Shown: positions 1 to 9,965 of the stretch, piece by piece | Layout: each line of letters opens with the position of its first letter | Position numbering within the stretch: position 1 is the stretch's first letter | DNA from: Caenorhabditis remanei | Taxonomy: Eukaryota > Nematoda > Chromadorea > Rhabditida > Rhabditidae | Assembly (NCBI RefSeq): GCF_010183535.1 | Contig: NC_071331.1 | Coordinates: 9,424,001 to 9,488,000, forward strand | Direction of reading: 5' to 3' | DNA length: 64,000 nucleotides | Program-made: the position numbers and the translations under genes | The notes under the pieces: model-generated | Seen by the model: the letters and a program-made list of their open reading frames with translations, nothing else | Databases searched by the model: none | What the model was told of the DNA's origin: nothing

Positions 1-350
1 AAGTTGGGTTCCGGACCGGGAAATCGGAAGTTAATTTTGAAAATGACAAATTTGAGGAAACTTTTTTCTAGTCATCTCTGAAAACGAATTTTGATGTTGT
101 TTCATACAAAATTTCGTCAAAAACCACCAAAATTCCGCCAAAATTCCGTCGAAAATTACAAAATTTTAGTAAACTTTTCAACGGAAGAAGGAACAAGGAA
201 GAAGGAAATAAAATGTTTGAAAAGGAAGAAGGAACAAGGAAGAAGGAAGTGAAATTTTTAAAAAGGAAGAGGGAAGAAGGAAAAAGGAAGTGAAAAAAGG
301 CCCGGAAGAAGAAAGAAGGAAGTCGAAAGAAGGAATTCCGCACAGCTCTG
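1..350. mobile_element. Purine-rich hAT-like MITE, left end at or before window edge
   Basis: The body (about 180-335) is an imperfect minisatellite of GGAAGAAGGAA-type purine repeats. The right edge reads GGAATTCCGCACAGCTCTG, close to the CAACTCTG terminus of the complete elements at 28191-28846 and 36006-36513. The left edge starts with AAGTTGGGTTCCGG, which resembles the other terminus with its first bases cut off by the window. No target duplication can be checked because the left flank is missing. Apparent reading frames through the repeat are composition artefacts. Confidence 0.5.
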
Positions 351-354
351 GTAT

Positions 355-1440
355 GTTTATAATACAAGTCAGTAAAAATCGCAGTTTCTGTTTCCCAAGT
401 TCCACAAAGACTTGTCTAAAAACGTAGAACTTCAGTTCGATAACATTATTCCTATTAGTTGAACCACATTTGCAACAATCTATGGGTGTGGCTTATGCTC
501 ATAATAAGGTTCTGAAATATTATATGAGTAAAATTGCTTATTCACCGAAAGTCAGGGAATTATTGCTGTGAAAAATCGAGATACGCCCATTCTTGATCAC
601 AGTTTCTGGCAGCCATATCTTTCCGAGCTTGCACCTATAGGTTACTCATCAAACTTCCAACGTACGATGAACTCATTCCAAAAATCCCAACAACTCGAAC
701 CCATCCCCCTTTTTCCACCCCATTCTCCCAAAACTTGACCACTCCTTCCTCCCCCTTTTCTTGCCAAAAAAAACTACACAATGGCATCAAAATATCTTAT
801 TTTTGGTCTCCTCCTCCTCCTCCTTCTGACTCCGATTGTTCTCTGTCTTCTTGTTTTCTTTTCTCTTGACTCGGATGCTCCCTTGGATACGCTTCCATGC
901 GTTTTTTTTCCTCACATTTTCCAGAATGTATTTTACACATTTTGTAGTACAAATACATATTTTTCAGTTTCACATTGTTCTGAAATTTTGTACTTTTCTG
1001 GTTCTTCTGATAAATTTTCAATCTGAGCTTCAGCTAAAAAATGTATGACAAAAAAGTGGCTCTGAGAGAGAAAGAGAGAAAAAATGACACCCGCAGCAAA
1101 AAATAATTCATTGTTTCCTGATGGATATGCGGAGACTTCTCCCAAGAGATCTCATCTCCATTCGAACTTTTTTTTTTGACTTCCCGTTCCAAAACGTTCT
1201 TGTTACTTCTTCTTTTGTTTTATTGAATAGTTTTCTTTGAGCAAAACTGTTTTTTCCTCTGGGCTAATGAATGCATGCACTTTTTGACATGTTGCTCATT
1301 TCAATTTTGGTAGTAAATGTAAAAACGGAGGAATTTTTGATAAGACCACATTGAAACATTGATATTTTGAACATTTTGCAACTGTTTTGAATAAATTACA
1401 AGATGATATCAAAACGCGGGATTTTAATCTGCGCAGAACT
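355..1440. repeat. Diverged segmental duplication, paralog of 30376-31090
   Basis: Shared blocks run in the same order in both copies: the stretch around 480-620 (ATGGGTGTGGCTTA...) matches 30480-30620, and 1250-1420 (CCACATTGAAACATTGATA) matches 30900-31080. The block between is not shared. A CTGTTTCC near-match to the piRNA core sits at 388-395. Position 781 opens a short frame starting MASKYLIFGLLLLLLL that looks like a signal peptide, but it lies in poly-pyrimidine DNA with no downstream exon that I can find, so I do not call a gene. Confidence 0.55.
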
Positions 1441-1742
1441 AAATTCGACCCCTCAGTTTAACTAATATTCTCGTAAATGAAAATGAACACACAGCTAAAG
1501 TTTAATTAATATCCAATGCAAACAATCTGTTGTATAATTCACTGATTTTCTTGGCAGCGACTTTTACTGTCCAAATAACCTACCGATGATATGATTAGAG
1601 CTCCTCGAAGCAGTAGTCGGCATCAAAGAAACAGTGCGAACTATTAACTGTGAAGAGACGTTTGAGCAAATTCCCAAAATTCTAGCGAGACATATTTACT
1701 TTAACATTTGGATAGAAATGAATACGAACCAAAGGTGTAATC

Positions 1743-1980
1743 CATACTTGCAAAATACCGGCCCGGCCCGGTCGGCCCGGAGTCAAAAAATGAGCACAAT
1801 TTTTTCACAAAATTTTTCGAAATAGTCAAAAATCCTATGTACACTTGAGTTTTATCGATATGTAAAAACATAGTCGAAAATTCGACTTTTTTGCGAAAAA
1901 ATCAAAAAAATTTTCAAAAAAATATAAAATTTCAAATTTTTTTACTGTGACTCGGGCCGGCCCGGCCCGTTGCAAGTATG
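1743..1980. mobile_element. MITE with 8-bp target duplication (GC-rich TIR family)
   Basis: Perfect terminal inverted repeats CATACTTGCAA / TTGCAAGTATG are followed inward by GGCCCGGCCCGG-type GC-rich tracts. The 8-bp direct repeat GTGTAATC flanks the element at 1735-1742 and 1981-1988. An 8-bp duplication is typical of hAT-type transposition, and also of P and Merlin. There is no coding capacity. The same family recurs intact at 47494-47790 and as fragments near 2000-2170 and 7847-8025. Confidence 0.85.
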
Positions 1981-1997
1981 GTGTAATCAATCAAATT

Positions 1998-2172
1998 TCC
2001 AGCTCCGGTCCTGGTCGGCCCGGATTCAAAAATGGGTACTCATTTTTTAACAACTTTTTTTGATTTTTTTAATAAAAAATAGTCAAAAATCCTATGTACA
2101 CCTTTTATCGAGTGAAAAATGTTAAATCAACCCACCTAGTCCGGCCCAGCACCGGCCTGTTGCAAGTAAAAG
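1998..2172. mobile_element. Degraded copy of the CATACTTG/GGCCCGG MITE
   Basis: Contains GGTCGGCCCGG at the left, the shared internal stretch AAAATCCTATGTACACC, and GGCCTGTTGCAAGTA at the right. It lies only about 20 bp from the intact copy. Termini are eroded and no target duplication is visible. Confidence 0.6.
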
Positions 2173-2624
2173 TGATCGTAGCAATGAATTAGTGTGCATA
2201 TTGCTCAGAATGAGTCTGGAATAAGAATGAAAACTGTCATGAAAATGCGTTGGAACCGCAAATTTTTGAAATTTTTAGATTCCGGTTGATCTTCCACAAA
2301 ATCCCATTTGCATACTTTTTCACTTCCAACATTTAGACGATCATAGTCTAGGTAAATTCAGTTCAAGTTCTTTAGGTTCTTTCTTTTCACCATTTCCTCT
2401 ATTCAAAATCTTCTCAAACTTTATTAAATGTTCAACACCTTTTACTGTTTTATGGTCTATTTATTTTTTCACGGTCATAATTTATATTAATTCAATCAAA
2501 ATATTCGAATGATTGTTAATTCAGACTACAATTTATTTTGCTTTTGAAAACAGTTATTGAGGTTTAAAACACCAACTCCTGCCGAACTATACGTAACTGT
2601 ACCGTGAATATCAAGAGACTTCCT

Positions 2625-2632
2625 TGAAACAG
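2625..2632 (-). promoter_or_regulatory. 21U-RNA (type 1 piRNA) promoter core
   Basis: Exact core, reading CTGTTTCA on the minus strand. A YRNT places the predicted first T at 2586, 39 nt away, giving a predicted 21U-RNA at 2566-2586. A second copy of the same flank lies at 31715. Confidence 0.65.
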
Positions 2633-2690
2633 TGGCCAAAAACCAAAAAACATTCGAACACACCAATATGTATTGTGAAGAAAGAATGTA

Positions 2691-3837
2691 CAGTAGCGAG
2701 CATAGGTGAGGGCAGATTCATACTTTCATGTGTATCTCTGCTGAATCGTGTCCGTTTTGCATAATCTTTTTTTTGACAGATAGCTGAACGATCCAGTAAC
2801 AAGAAAATAAGTTTTTTTGTAAAAGTTTCAGTTTTGATTTTTTTCAATAATCGATTTTTCCTGATCTTGATTTGATAATTCGAAAAAAAACTTTTTATTT
2901 TTCTCTTGGAGTTATTGAGTTTTTAATGTCAAAATGATGGAAAATCCTCAAATAAGCTAAAAATTATGTTGAATTAGTTTCTTAGTTCCTGAGCATCGTG
3001 CTAGAGCTCCAGAAGTCAAAAGTGGCGTCCTCGGAAAAACTTTCATAACTCATCAAAAAATTATCCAAATTAGCCAAAACATGTACCAAAAGACGTGTTT
3101 TGAGTTCTTATACAAACCAACATCAAAAAATCAAAATTTTAGAAAAAATAATTTTCCAAATTTTTTTCACTCAAAATTTTTTCATTCCAATTTTTCCTGG
3201 ATTTCCGATATTTTCTGGCTATAAAACGAACAAAAAACACAAACATGTGTTTTATTATTTGTGATAAAGCACTTTGTATGCAGTATTTGAAACGTATGTT
3301 CGTTTTATAGCTAGAAAATATCGGAAATCCAGGAAAAAATTGGAATGAAAAATTTTTGAGTGAAAAAAATTTGGAAAATTATTTTTTCTAAAACTTGATT
3401 TTTTGATGTTGGTTTGTAGAAGAACTCAAAACACGTCTTTTGGTACATGTTTTGGCTAATTTGGCTAATTTTTTGATAAGTTATGAAAGTTTTTCCGAGG
3501 ACGCTACTTTTGACTTCTGGAGCTCTAGCACGATGCTCAGGAACTAAGAAACTAATTCAACATGATTTTTTGTTTATTTGAACATGTTCCATCATTTTGA
3601 CATTAAAAACTCAATAACTCCAAGAGAAAAATAAAAAGTTTTTTTTCGAATTTTCAAATCACGAACAAGAAAAATCAATTATTGAAAAAAATCAAAACTG
3701 AAACTTTTACAAAAAACTTATTTTCTTGTTACTGGATCGTTCAGCTATCTGTCAAAAAAAAATTTATGCAAAACGGACACGATTCAGCAGAGATACACAT
3801 GAAAGTATGAATCTGCCCTCACCTATGCTCGCTACTG
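2691..3837. mobile_element. 1.15-kb fold-back element with TA target site (Tc1/mariner-like)
   Basis: Nearly perfect palindrome: arms of about 540 bp (2691-3235 and 3295-3837) pair around a short loop that includes AACATGTGTTTTATTATTTG. Termini are CAGTAGCGAGC / GCTCGCTACTG with TA on both sides (2689-2690, 3838-3839), the target of the Tc1/mariner superfamily. No transposase is present. The arms are very similar, so the insertion is young or is kept homogeneous by gene conversion. Confidence 0.85.
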
Positions 3838-3963
3838 TATTAATCTATGTTAGACGTTAACTAAAATAGGAAACTCTTATGTTTTTTTTGAAAATGTGGT
3901 GAAACTGCAAACTTTTGAAATTTTTAGATTCCGGTTAATTATCCATAAATTCACATTCGCATA

Positions 3964-3971
3964 CTGTTTCA
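3964..3971 (+). promoter_or_regulatory. 21U-RNA promoter core
   Basis: Exact CTGTTTCA in a TACTGTTTCACTTCC context shared with 31511. YRNT puts the first T at 4012 (41 nt); predicted 21U-RNA 4012-4032. Confidence 0.65.
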
Positions 3972-4539
3972 CTTCCTCTTTTCATGTCATTTCAGTAGTT
4001 TTTTTTCATGGTATCAGGTTCAAACTCTTTTTTTCTGTTCACCATTTCCTCTACTCGAAATCTTCTCGAACTGTATTCTATTTTCAACACTTTGTGCATC
4101 TTCATTAGCCATTTTTTCACGGTCATAATTTATATTAATTCAATAGGGCACAACCCTTTTGGTGCTCAAAATACTCCTCTTCTCTCGAATATTTGAATTG
4201 CGATTGTTAATTCTGACTCCAATTTACTGTGCTTTTAAAAATAGTTGTTGGGCTTTTTAGAGCTAATCCGTGCGGAACTGTACGTTACTATCCCGTGAAT
4301 ATCAATACACCTCGACGAAATAGGAACCAATATCTGGGAAATGATGAAAAAAGTAAAATAAATTAAACTTGGATGTGTTGGAACTGCAAACATTCGAGCT
4401 CTATCAGTTACACAACGCAACTCCCAACTCATAATTAACCTATCTTTGAGACTTTTATGAAACTTCAAATCATATTCAAACTTTACTCAAAATTCGATAA
4501 ATCATATTTCTGTTATACAGTGTTGACAAAGCCTGGTCA

Positions 4540-4547
4540 TGAAACAG
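4540..4547 (-). promoter_or_regulatory. 21U-RNA promoter core
   Basis: TGAAACAG, i.e. CTGTTTCA on minus. YRNT start at 4501 (39 nt); predicted 21U-RNA 4481-4501. Confidence 0.65.
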
Positions 4548-4782
4548 CAGGGAACATGTACCTTGTTCTATTCGATTTTAATTCCTATACTATTATTCAA
4601 CCATCTTTCATGGAATTCAATTTTTTGTAAAAATAAAATACTTAATGATGATTGAACCTTGAAAGAATACTGTATGTCTCATTGCTACCTTCAAAACATT
4701 AAGCACTTTCCAAAGTTTTATTCTGTTTTGTAGCTGTTAGATATAATAAGCACTTTCCTTGAATACTGAAATAATGAAATAA

Positions 4783-4790
4783 TGAAACGG
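4783..4790 (-). promoter_or_regulatory. Variant 21U-RNA promoter core (CCGTTTCA)
   Basis: TGAAACGG on plus. YRNT start at 4745 (38 nt); predicted 21U-RNA 4725-4745. C at core position 2 is a tolerated variant in this motif class. Confidence 0.5.
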
Positions 4791-5307
4791 AATCTTTTCG
4801 ACCAGGTTGATTATTGTTTTTATAAATGCAGAAACCACTACGTATCTCACTCATTTTCTCCTACATGGTGTGAATCAGATTAAGTTGTAAATGTAACTAG
4901 ATCAAAACTGAGACCTGAATGTTATCATACTGTCTGGAAAACGGACAAGAATTATTTTTGAATTACACTGATTTTGATATTCTACTGGTGATACAGTAAA
5001 TTTTTTCGTTGATAGTTCACGTTTTGATATTTTTGAAAACTTCGAAGTGTTGCCAATTGTTCAAAACAATTACTTAATGGTGGATAAGTGTTTCATGAAA
5101 CTGGGAAATACATCAGTTACTTTTTCTCTCGCTCCGGCAAATTTAAAGAGATTTTGGTTCCTAACATCGATCAACCATTGTCAGATAGGCAGTTATTACT
5201 AGGAAACCTGCTCGAAAATCTCGACGCCAGACCATACAATTATGTCGATACGTATTACTGAGAGAGGGACTACTAAAATATTTCAGCTGACAAGAATAAG
5301 CTCTCAC

Positions 5308-5315
5308 TGAAACGG
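5308..5315 (-). promoter_or_regulatory. Variant 21U-RNA promoter core (CCGTTTCA)
   Basis: TGAAACGG on plus. YRNT start at 5269 (39 nt); predicted 21U-RNA 5249-5269. Confidence 0.5.
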
Positions 5316-5776
5316 TGTTTTTAAATTTCTCAACCGAACTTTTTACCTTTTGGATTTTCAATAGATTTCGGAACAATAGATGTTCTGTTGATTTCTGGTC
5401 CGTGGCCATTGAAAGTGAGCCCGGACTCGGAGACGGAATGACAATTTTCACAAGAAAACAAAAATCAGACCTACAGTTTCATGAAGCTGTTATAATACCA
5501 GTGGTGTCATAATGTCAGTAGCGATAGTGTTGTTGATCCTCGATCAAGTTTTCTGGAAATTTTAGAGTCATCGACTGTGAGTTCTGAAGTAACTGAAATG
5601 TAGACCACGACTTCATCAGTTAATAACAAGCGGAATTTGAACCAGATATACACACATGTACTATCTCATCCATTGGAAATCAAATTATTCATCAAATATC
5701 CGAGTTTGATGAAGCAGAAACTAAACTTTCCACTCTTTTGGTTTTGAGTCAGCTATGAATTACTTTATGAACATAC

Positions 5777-6161
5777 TGTTACATGTTCCTCGGTGGGATC
5801 ATGTCTTCCAGTCTGTGGGGGACCGGGGCCTAGACCTCTGGTGGGGTCTAGGCGGCGGTCTTCATATACATATACATAACAGTACACAAGTATAATAAAG
5901 GGCGTTTATTAAGAAAGATAAATAAGGATTAAATATATATAAGCGAGTAAATATACAAGGAAAGGTATATGAATAAAAAGGATGGGACCGAGGAGGTGGT
6001 CTCTCGGTCACCATCCATGATCGGTGCATGGAGCCCGACTGACTAGTCGGCGTCCTCACATTTCTCTGCGCCCTTCCTTTTCTCTGCGTCCTCTCTTCTT
6101 GGCGCTTCACCTAAAGGGGCGTGTGCTACTTCCTGCTCTTCTTCCCTATCGCCCCCTGACA
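5777..6161 (-). mobile_element. Solo LTR, 385 bp
   Basis: Begins TGTTACATG and ends CCCCTGACA, i.e. TG...CA termini. It is flanked by ATAC at 5773-5776 and 6162-6165 (4-bp duplication; the fifth base differs). Much more GC-rich than its surroundings. An AATAAA polyadenylation signal reads on the minus strand (TTTATT at 5905-5910), so the retrotransposon was oriented minus. No internal region or second LTR is present, so it is a solo LTR left by recombination. I do not recognise the family. Confidence 0.6.
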
Positions 6162-6721
6162 ATACGTATGTGTTAATCATCCTCTTTTAATTGAAAGTGA
6201 TGGAATTTCAATCAGTGTTGAAGATCTTTAAAAAATTGCATCGAAACACCGACAAGAGCATCAAAACCATTTTTTGGGAAATAAATCACGTTTAGAAGAG
6301 AGAAGACCACTCTATTGTTTTGAAGAATTTGTTCTGTTTTGTAACATTTTCGTCTGAATTTTGATTTTCTTATGCGTACATTTACTTCTCACAGAAATGT
6401 GCGGTGACTTAAATTGATTCTTCAAGATTTCCCCCTTTGAAAATTAATATTGCACATTTTCCCATAATTCACCCGTAGTACAACTTCAAAGTAGGGCAAA
6501 ATTCAAAAATGTATCAGTAATGGATGAGGAAAAACGCCTGTCAGAATCAATCAAAATTTTGTAAAAATAACCAGAACCAGTTTCTTTTTTTTACCACTAA
6601 CAACAGTTCAGTCAATAACTTTGATCTTTTACTGAATGGACAACCAATTTGATTTCGGAGTTTCAGTCTTTTAATTCAATTGGAATGCAGGTCAATTCAA
6701 GAAAAATGAATAAGCCATTCG

Positions 6722-6729
6722 TGAAACAG
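6722..6729 (-). promoter_or_regulatory. 21U-RNA promoter core
   Basis: Exact core on minus. The nearest YRNT T is at 6679, 43 nt away, slightly beyond the usual window, so this is a weaker candidate. Confidence 0.5.
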
Positions 6730-6913
6730 GTTTTTGTAAAGTTAGTATCAATCTTCAATCAATCAACAGTTTATATAAAACAACATTAAATAACCAAATT
6801 TCAACGTTAATTTAACTACAACGTTGTTGCTAGATATCTGGAGTCAGATTTTAGTCAAATAAATCGATACGAACTAACTGGAAATGTTTTAATCAGTACG
6901 AATCAGACCTCCA

Positions 6914-6921
6914 TGAAACAG
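6914..6921 (-). promoter_or_regulatory. 21U-RNA promoter core
   Basis: Exact core on minus. YRNT start 6873 (41 nt); predicted 21U-RNA 6853-6873. Confidence 0.65.
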
Positions 6922-6976
6922 ATTTCCAAAATGTTTATTGAAAAAACTGATTTTATAACTTTTGATATGTTGAGAA

Positions 6977-6984
6977 TGAAACAG
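6977..6984 (-). promoter_or_regulatory. 21U-RNA promoter core
   Basis: Exact core on minus. YRNT start 6937 (40 nt); predicted 21U-RNA 6917-6937, which overlaps the core of the neighbouring unit at 6914 by a few bases. Confidence 0.65.
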
Positions 6985-7191
6985 AGACTAATAACAGTTT
7001 CCAATCAGCAGTTTTCTGTTATTACTGAATTTGTATATTTACTGTTTTATAACATAGTTATTTGGGCTCTTTGGTTTTAAGAATGACAGGCTATTCACAT
7101 CGGTTCGGAACTTTTCGATATTTATGTTTTTTTGAGACCTATAACTCAGAAGATTAGAATGGTGATCTCTCTCTAACATTAACACAATTCA

Positions 7192-7199
7192 TGAAACAG
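7192..7199 (-). promoter_or_regulatory. 21U-RNA promoter core
   Basis: Exact core on minus. YRNT start 7153 (39 nt); predicted 21U-RNA 7133-7153. Confidence 0.65.
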
Positions 7200-7586
7200 G
7201 TATCCTTTGTGAGCTCGTCATAGTCCTCAATCGGAATCTAGCAAAAAAAACAATAAAATATTTTAATGATTCTCAATAGATTGGACTTCCTCACATATTT
7301 CCTCACGGTCGTTTTTCGTGCGTGTTTTTTTAAAATTTCAAACGTTCTTCTTGAACATTCGGTCTTGTTAACATTTATCAGAACAATCAGAAACAGGTTA
7401 TCTATAATTTATATTAAAGTAAATCAAAAACATAAATATAAGCTCTTATAAAAATGACCAACTCACTTTTGCGAACTAAATGATTGACTTTTGATCCGAA
7501 TGGAATCAATAGACACTGTGACTTCAAATCAAACCCAGACGATGGCCCAGCAAACAAAATACGACTCAACTAATACTGATGTCTCA

Positions 7587-7594
7587 TGAAACAG
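7587..7594 (-). promoter_or_regulatory. 21U-RNA promoter core
   Basis: Exact core on minus, immediately followed by GTGTTTCATG on plus so that the site is nearly palindromic. YRNT start 7549 (38 nt); predicted 21U-RNA 7529-7549. Confidence 0.6.
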
Positions 7595-7846
7595 TGTTTC
7601 ATGTGTTAAGTTATCCCTTATTACTCAAATTTACGGTACTTGGGCTCATGGGCTCTGAGAATGATTCTCCGAAAATTTCCTAGGTGATAATCAGAATATA
7701 TCAGAATAGTTCATACTCTCAAACATTATCCCAGTTTCATGAAACATGAATCCTTTGTGAGCTCGTCTTAGTCTCCAACCAGTATTCTTTAAAGGAAAAT
7801 TCAGTGTTTCGAATGATTCTCATTTGAGCGCACATCATAATTTTCA

Positions 7847-8025
7847 CCAGACTTGTCAAAAATCGGGCCGGCCCGGCTCGGCTCGGATCAAAAATGTGTA
7901 CTCATTTTGTAAAACAATTCGGCCGATTCCCGACCGACTGATAACCGACCTACATATATATTTTTATTGACATATAGGTCGGCGGTCGGACAGAACTCGA
8001 CTGGACCGACTGGAAGCATTTAAGC
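7847..8025. mobile_element. Fragment of the CATACTTG/GGCCCGG MITE plus a GACCGAC palindrome
   Basis: ACTTGTCAAAAATCGGGCC followed by GGCCCGGCTCGG matches the terminal segment of the 47494-47790 element. From 7919 a second GC-rich palindrome (GGCCGATTCCCGACCGAC ... GTCGGCGGTCGG) follows. The other terminus and the target duplication are not recognisable. Confidence 0.5.
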
Positions 8026-8039
8026 CATCATCTCAATAA

Positions 8040-9490
8040 AAAAACGTGTCATGAAGTAATCATAAAAATGATATGAAACTGAAAATATGTTTCAGATTTT
8101 TTAACTACCGCTCCAATTGAGTTCTGTACAACCGTTTTCGAATAGGTTCCTTATTTCTGTTTTTAAGTTTTCTTGTCGTAGTATTACCGATGTTCATAAG
8201 ATTTCACTTGATTACTAGATTTTACTGAAACAGTGATCTGATTGCTAGACTCATATCCTGTTCTGAAGACAATGACGACATTATAAAATCCATGACGAAA
8301 TTATACTTTTCCTAATTCGACGACCACTTTTGCAGTTCTTTATGATAAAACAATTTTTTTGAGTTCTAAGAGACCAGGTGTTACTAAAACTAGACATCCA
8401 CTCATGTCTTTTTAAACTTTTATGAAACATATACTCTCAAAAAGCTACAATAAATTCATTTCAAATATTTACAGTTTTCAATTTACCGATTTGGATACAA
8501 CTGTTTTTTGTTAATTTGTAATTTTTCTGGATACCGTGAATCAATATTCCGTCTTCCAGGCTAAAACTATAAATTTTTACTGAAACTGTTGTTTTTTGTC
8601 ACGTGAATTTTTCACGTGACACATTTGTCTGAGGGAACTTGACTCACTGCAACACTGTCCAGAATGGATTCACTGACTTCTTAACTCGCAATCCAAAGTT
8701 ACTAAGGTCAGATAAAATATTTAGTTTGAGTCACAGTCGTTTAACAAGATCGTTTAACAGTTCAGTTCCATTACTGCCCAAATACTACACACTGTAACTC
8801 TCCGTGTGCACACAACTGAGTGCATCATCCAAAATTTAATGATTAGTAACAAGCCCGATGACACAAGAAAAGGTTATCAGAGGTGCTACTCATGTTGGAG
8901 GCAAATTGAAGAAGAATCAGATTAAAAACATTGATATATGCGGCTCTCATAACAATACTGATAAACAGCAAAAAACAATAGAAAAAATGTATTCTAATTC
9001 AATTTTTGGAACAATCGGGATCCAAAATATCTAATTTTTCAGATTTCCCATACCCGAAAGGTCTCATAAGCTCTAAGCACAACTTAACTTGTTCAGGCAA
9101 AAAAAAACAATAACCAGGTTTTGGGAAGTCACTGAAATATGTCGAAATGGAACATAAAATTGCAAATCTTTTCGAACAATGTGAGACATTATGGAGAAAA
9201 CCTAATTTGCCGAGTGACGATTAAAATAATTTCAAAGTTCCCATAGTTATTAATATTTTCAATCATCATCATTTCAGGCTATCATTACCATTGCAATATC
9301 TGAAATAACAGTATCAAATGAAGGCATTCACTATATCGTTCTCTGCAGATATTCGGTTTTCTGGTAGAGTTCACATTTATTCTCTTAGCAACATATTGAA
9401 CAAAGTGACCATTTTTCAGTGTCAACTATCAGTCGGGGAATCCAAATTCTTTTCTATTTCTCGGCCGTATGCATATAACATGTATGTTTG
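8040..9490. repeat. Segmental duplication (paralogs at 35600-35960, 40560-40960, 42240-43276)
   Basis: Colinear similarity: 8150-8360 with 40640-40800 (AAAATCCATGACG, CACTTTTGCAGTTCTTT); 8640-8960 with 42590-42860 (CTCATGTTGGAG, GATAAACAG); 9110-9330 with both 35600-35850 and 43030-43276. Similarity is moderate and broken by indels. The copies carry overlapping but not identical sets of 21U motifs. Confidence 0.6.
8226..8233 (-). promoter_or_regulatory. 21U-RNA promoter core
   Basis: Exact core on minus in an ACTGAAACAGT context. YRNT start 8186 (40 nt); predicted 21U-RNA 8166-8186. The paralogous site at 40665 carries the CCGTTTCA variant with its start at 39 nt. Confidence 0.65.
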
Positions 9491-9870
9491 TAGTTTTTGC
9501 TAGCTGAGCAGTCCGTTCCGGCAGAGCACAATTGTAAAATCCCTCCTTTTCAGATTACAATTCTATACATTTTTCAATTTTTTTTCTATCCTTGTGGAAT
9601 ATGAAAGTTAGAATGAACGAAAATTGAATTTAGCACTCTAAACTTTTTTCCTATGATTTCTCTATTTCAAAATAATCTTGTGGAAGAACTGGAACTTGAT
9701 AACCCCTTTTTCTTATATTTTTCTTCTCTTGTTGGGAGACTTTGTTAGTTAAGAAGTCCAATCCGTAACATCACAATTTTAAAAACTCTCCTTTTCTAAT
9801 ATGTGTTTGCAAATTTTCTTAGTGATTTTTTCTGTCCTGAAGGAATCTGGATTTTAGAAAACCGTTTTTG
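9490..9870 (-). mobile_element. Helitron internal fragment
   Basis: Contains GAGCAGTCCGTTCCGGCAGA and a CACAATTGTAAAATC stretch, then a second diverged copy near 9745. These match internal repeats of the Helitron at 24211-26527 (near 24297 and 25017). Neither Helitron terminus is present. The fragment abuts the tandem array. Confidence 0.55.
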
Positions 9871-9892
9871 GGAATTTTAATTATAATTTTGT

Positions 9893-9965
9893 AGATTTCT
9901 AACCCGGGAGGATTCAAACCCGCGTCTACTGAAGTATCCTTCAGCCCGGGTATTATAGACTACTA
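9893..9965 (-). other. tRNA-like module of the array cassette (first copy)
   Basis: On minus, TAGTAGTCTAT (9955-9965) resembles an A box. GGTTTGAATCC (9910-9920) is one base from the B box consensus GGTTCGAATCC. The two starts are 45 nt apart, as in a tRNA (about 44). The ~73-nt span equals tRNA length, but the acceptor strands do not pair and the middle hairpin (CTGAAG/CTTCAG with GATA loop) is not an anticodon arm. I infer a tRNA-derived Pol III-type module, not a functional tRNA. It is repeated in every array copy here and in three copies at 44745-45350. Confidence 0.4.

Larger units (their letters stand above)
2240..4230. repeat. Dispersed ~250-bp unit, two copies around a fold-back insertion
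   Basis: The unit with ...CTGCAAACTTTTGAAATTTTTAGATTCCGG... followed by a TACTGTTTCACTTCC-like stretch occurs at 2245-2470 and 3890-4130, and again at 31425-31640 and 31780-31960. The piece TCCTTGAAACAGTGGCC at 2621-2637 recurs at 31711-31727. The fold-back 2691-3837 has inserted inside this region, separating parts that are contiguous at 31715-31850. Confidence 0.6.
4231..5776. other. AT-rich intergenic stretch with 21U motifs
   Basis: No coding frame that I trust. The stretch holds three motif cores (4540, 4783, 5308) and a block at 4500-4900 that is paralogous to 58060-58230 (shared CAGAAACCACTA and GTGTGAATCAGAT). Frames near 5161-5512 are short, overlap on both strands and have no splice-site support. 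Confidence 0.5.
6166..7846. other. AT-rich stretch with five minus-strand 21U motifs
   Basis: No credible gene. The only repeated signal is the motif core: five exact copies within 870 bp (6722-7594), all on the minus strand. Several sit inside wider palindromic contexts such as TCATGAAACAGTGTTTCATG at 7585-7604. Confidence 0.55.

Noticed and set aside
781..1026. Signal-peptide-like first exon
   Set aside because: Leu-rich start is plausible, but it arises from a CTC-repeat; no donor/acceptor pair or downstream exon could be found.
9893..9965. True tRNA genes in the tandem cassette
   Set aside because: A and B boxes are spaced correctly, but acceptor strands do not pair and there is no anticodon arm with a 7-base loop.
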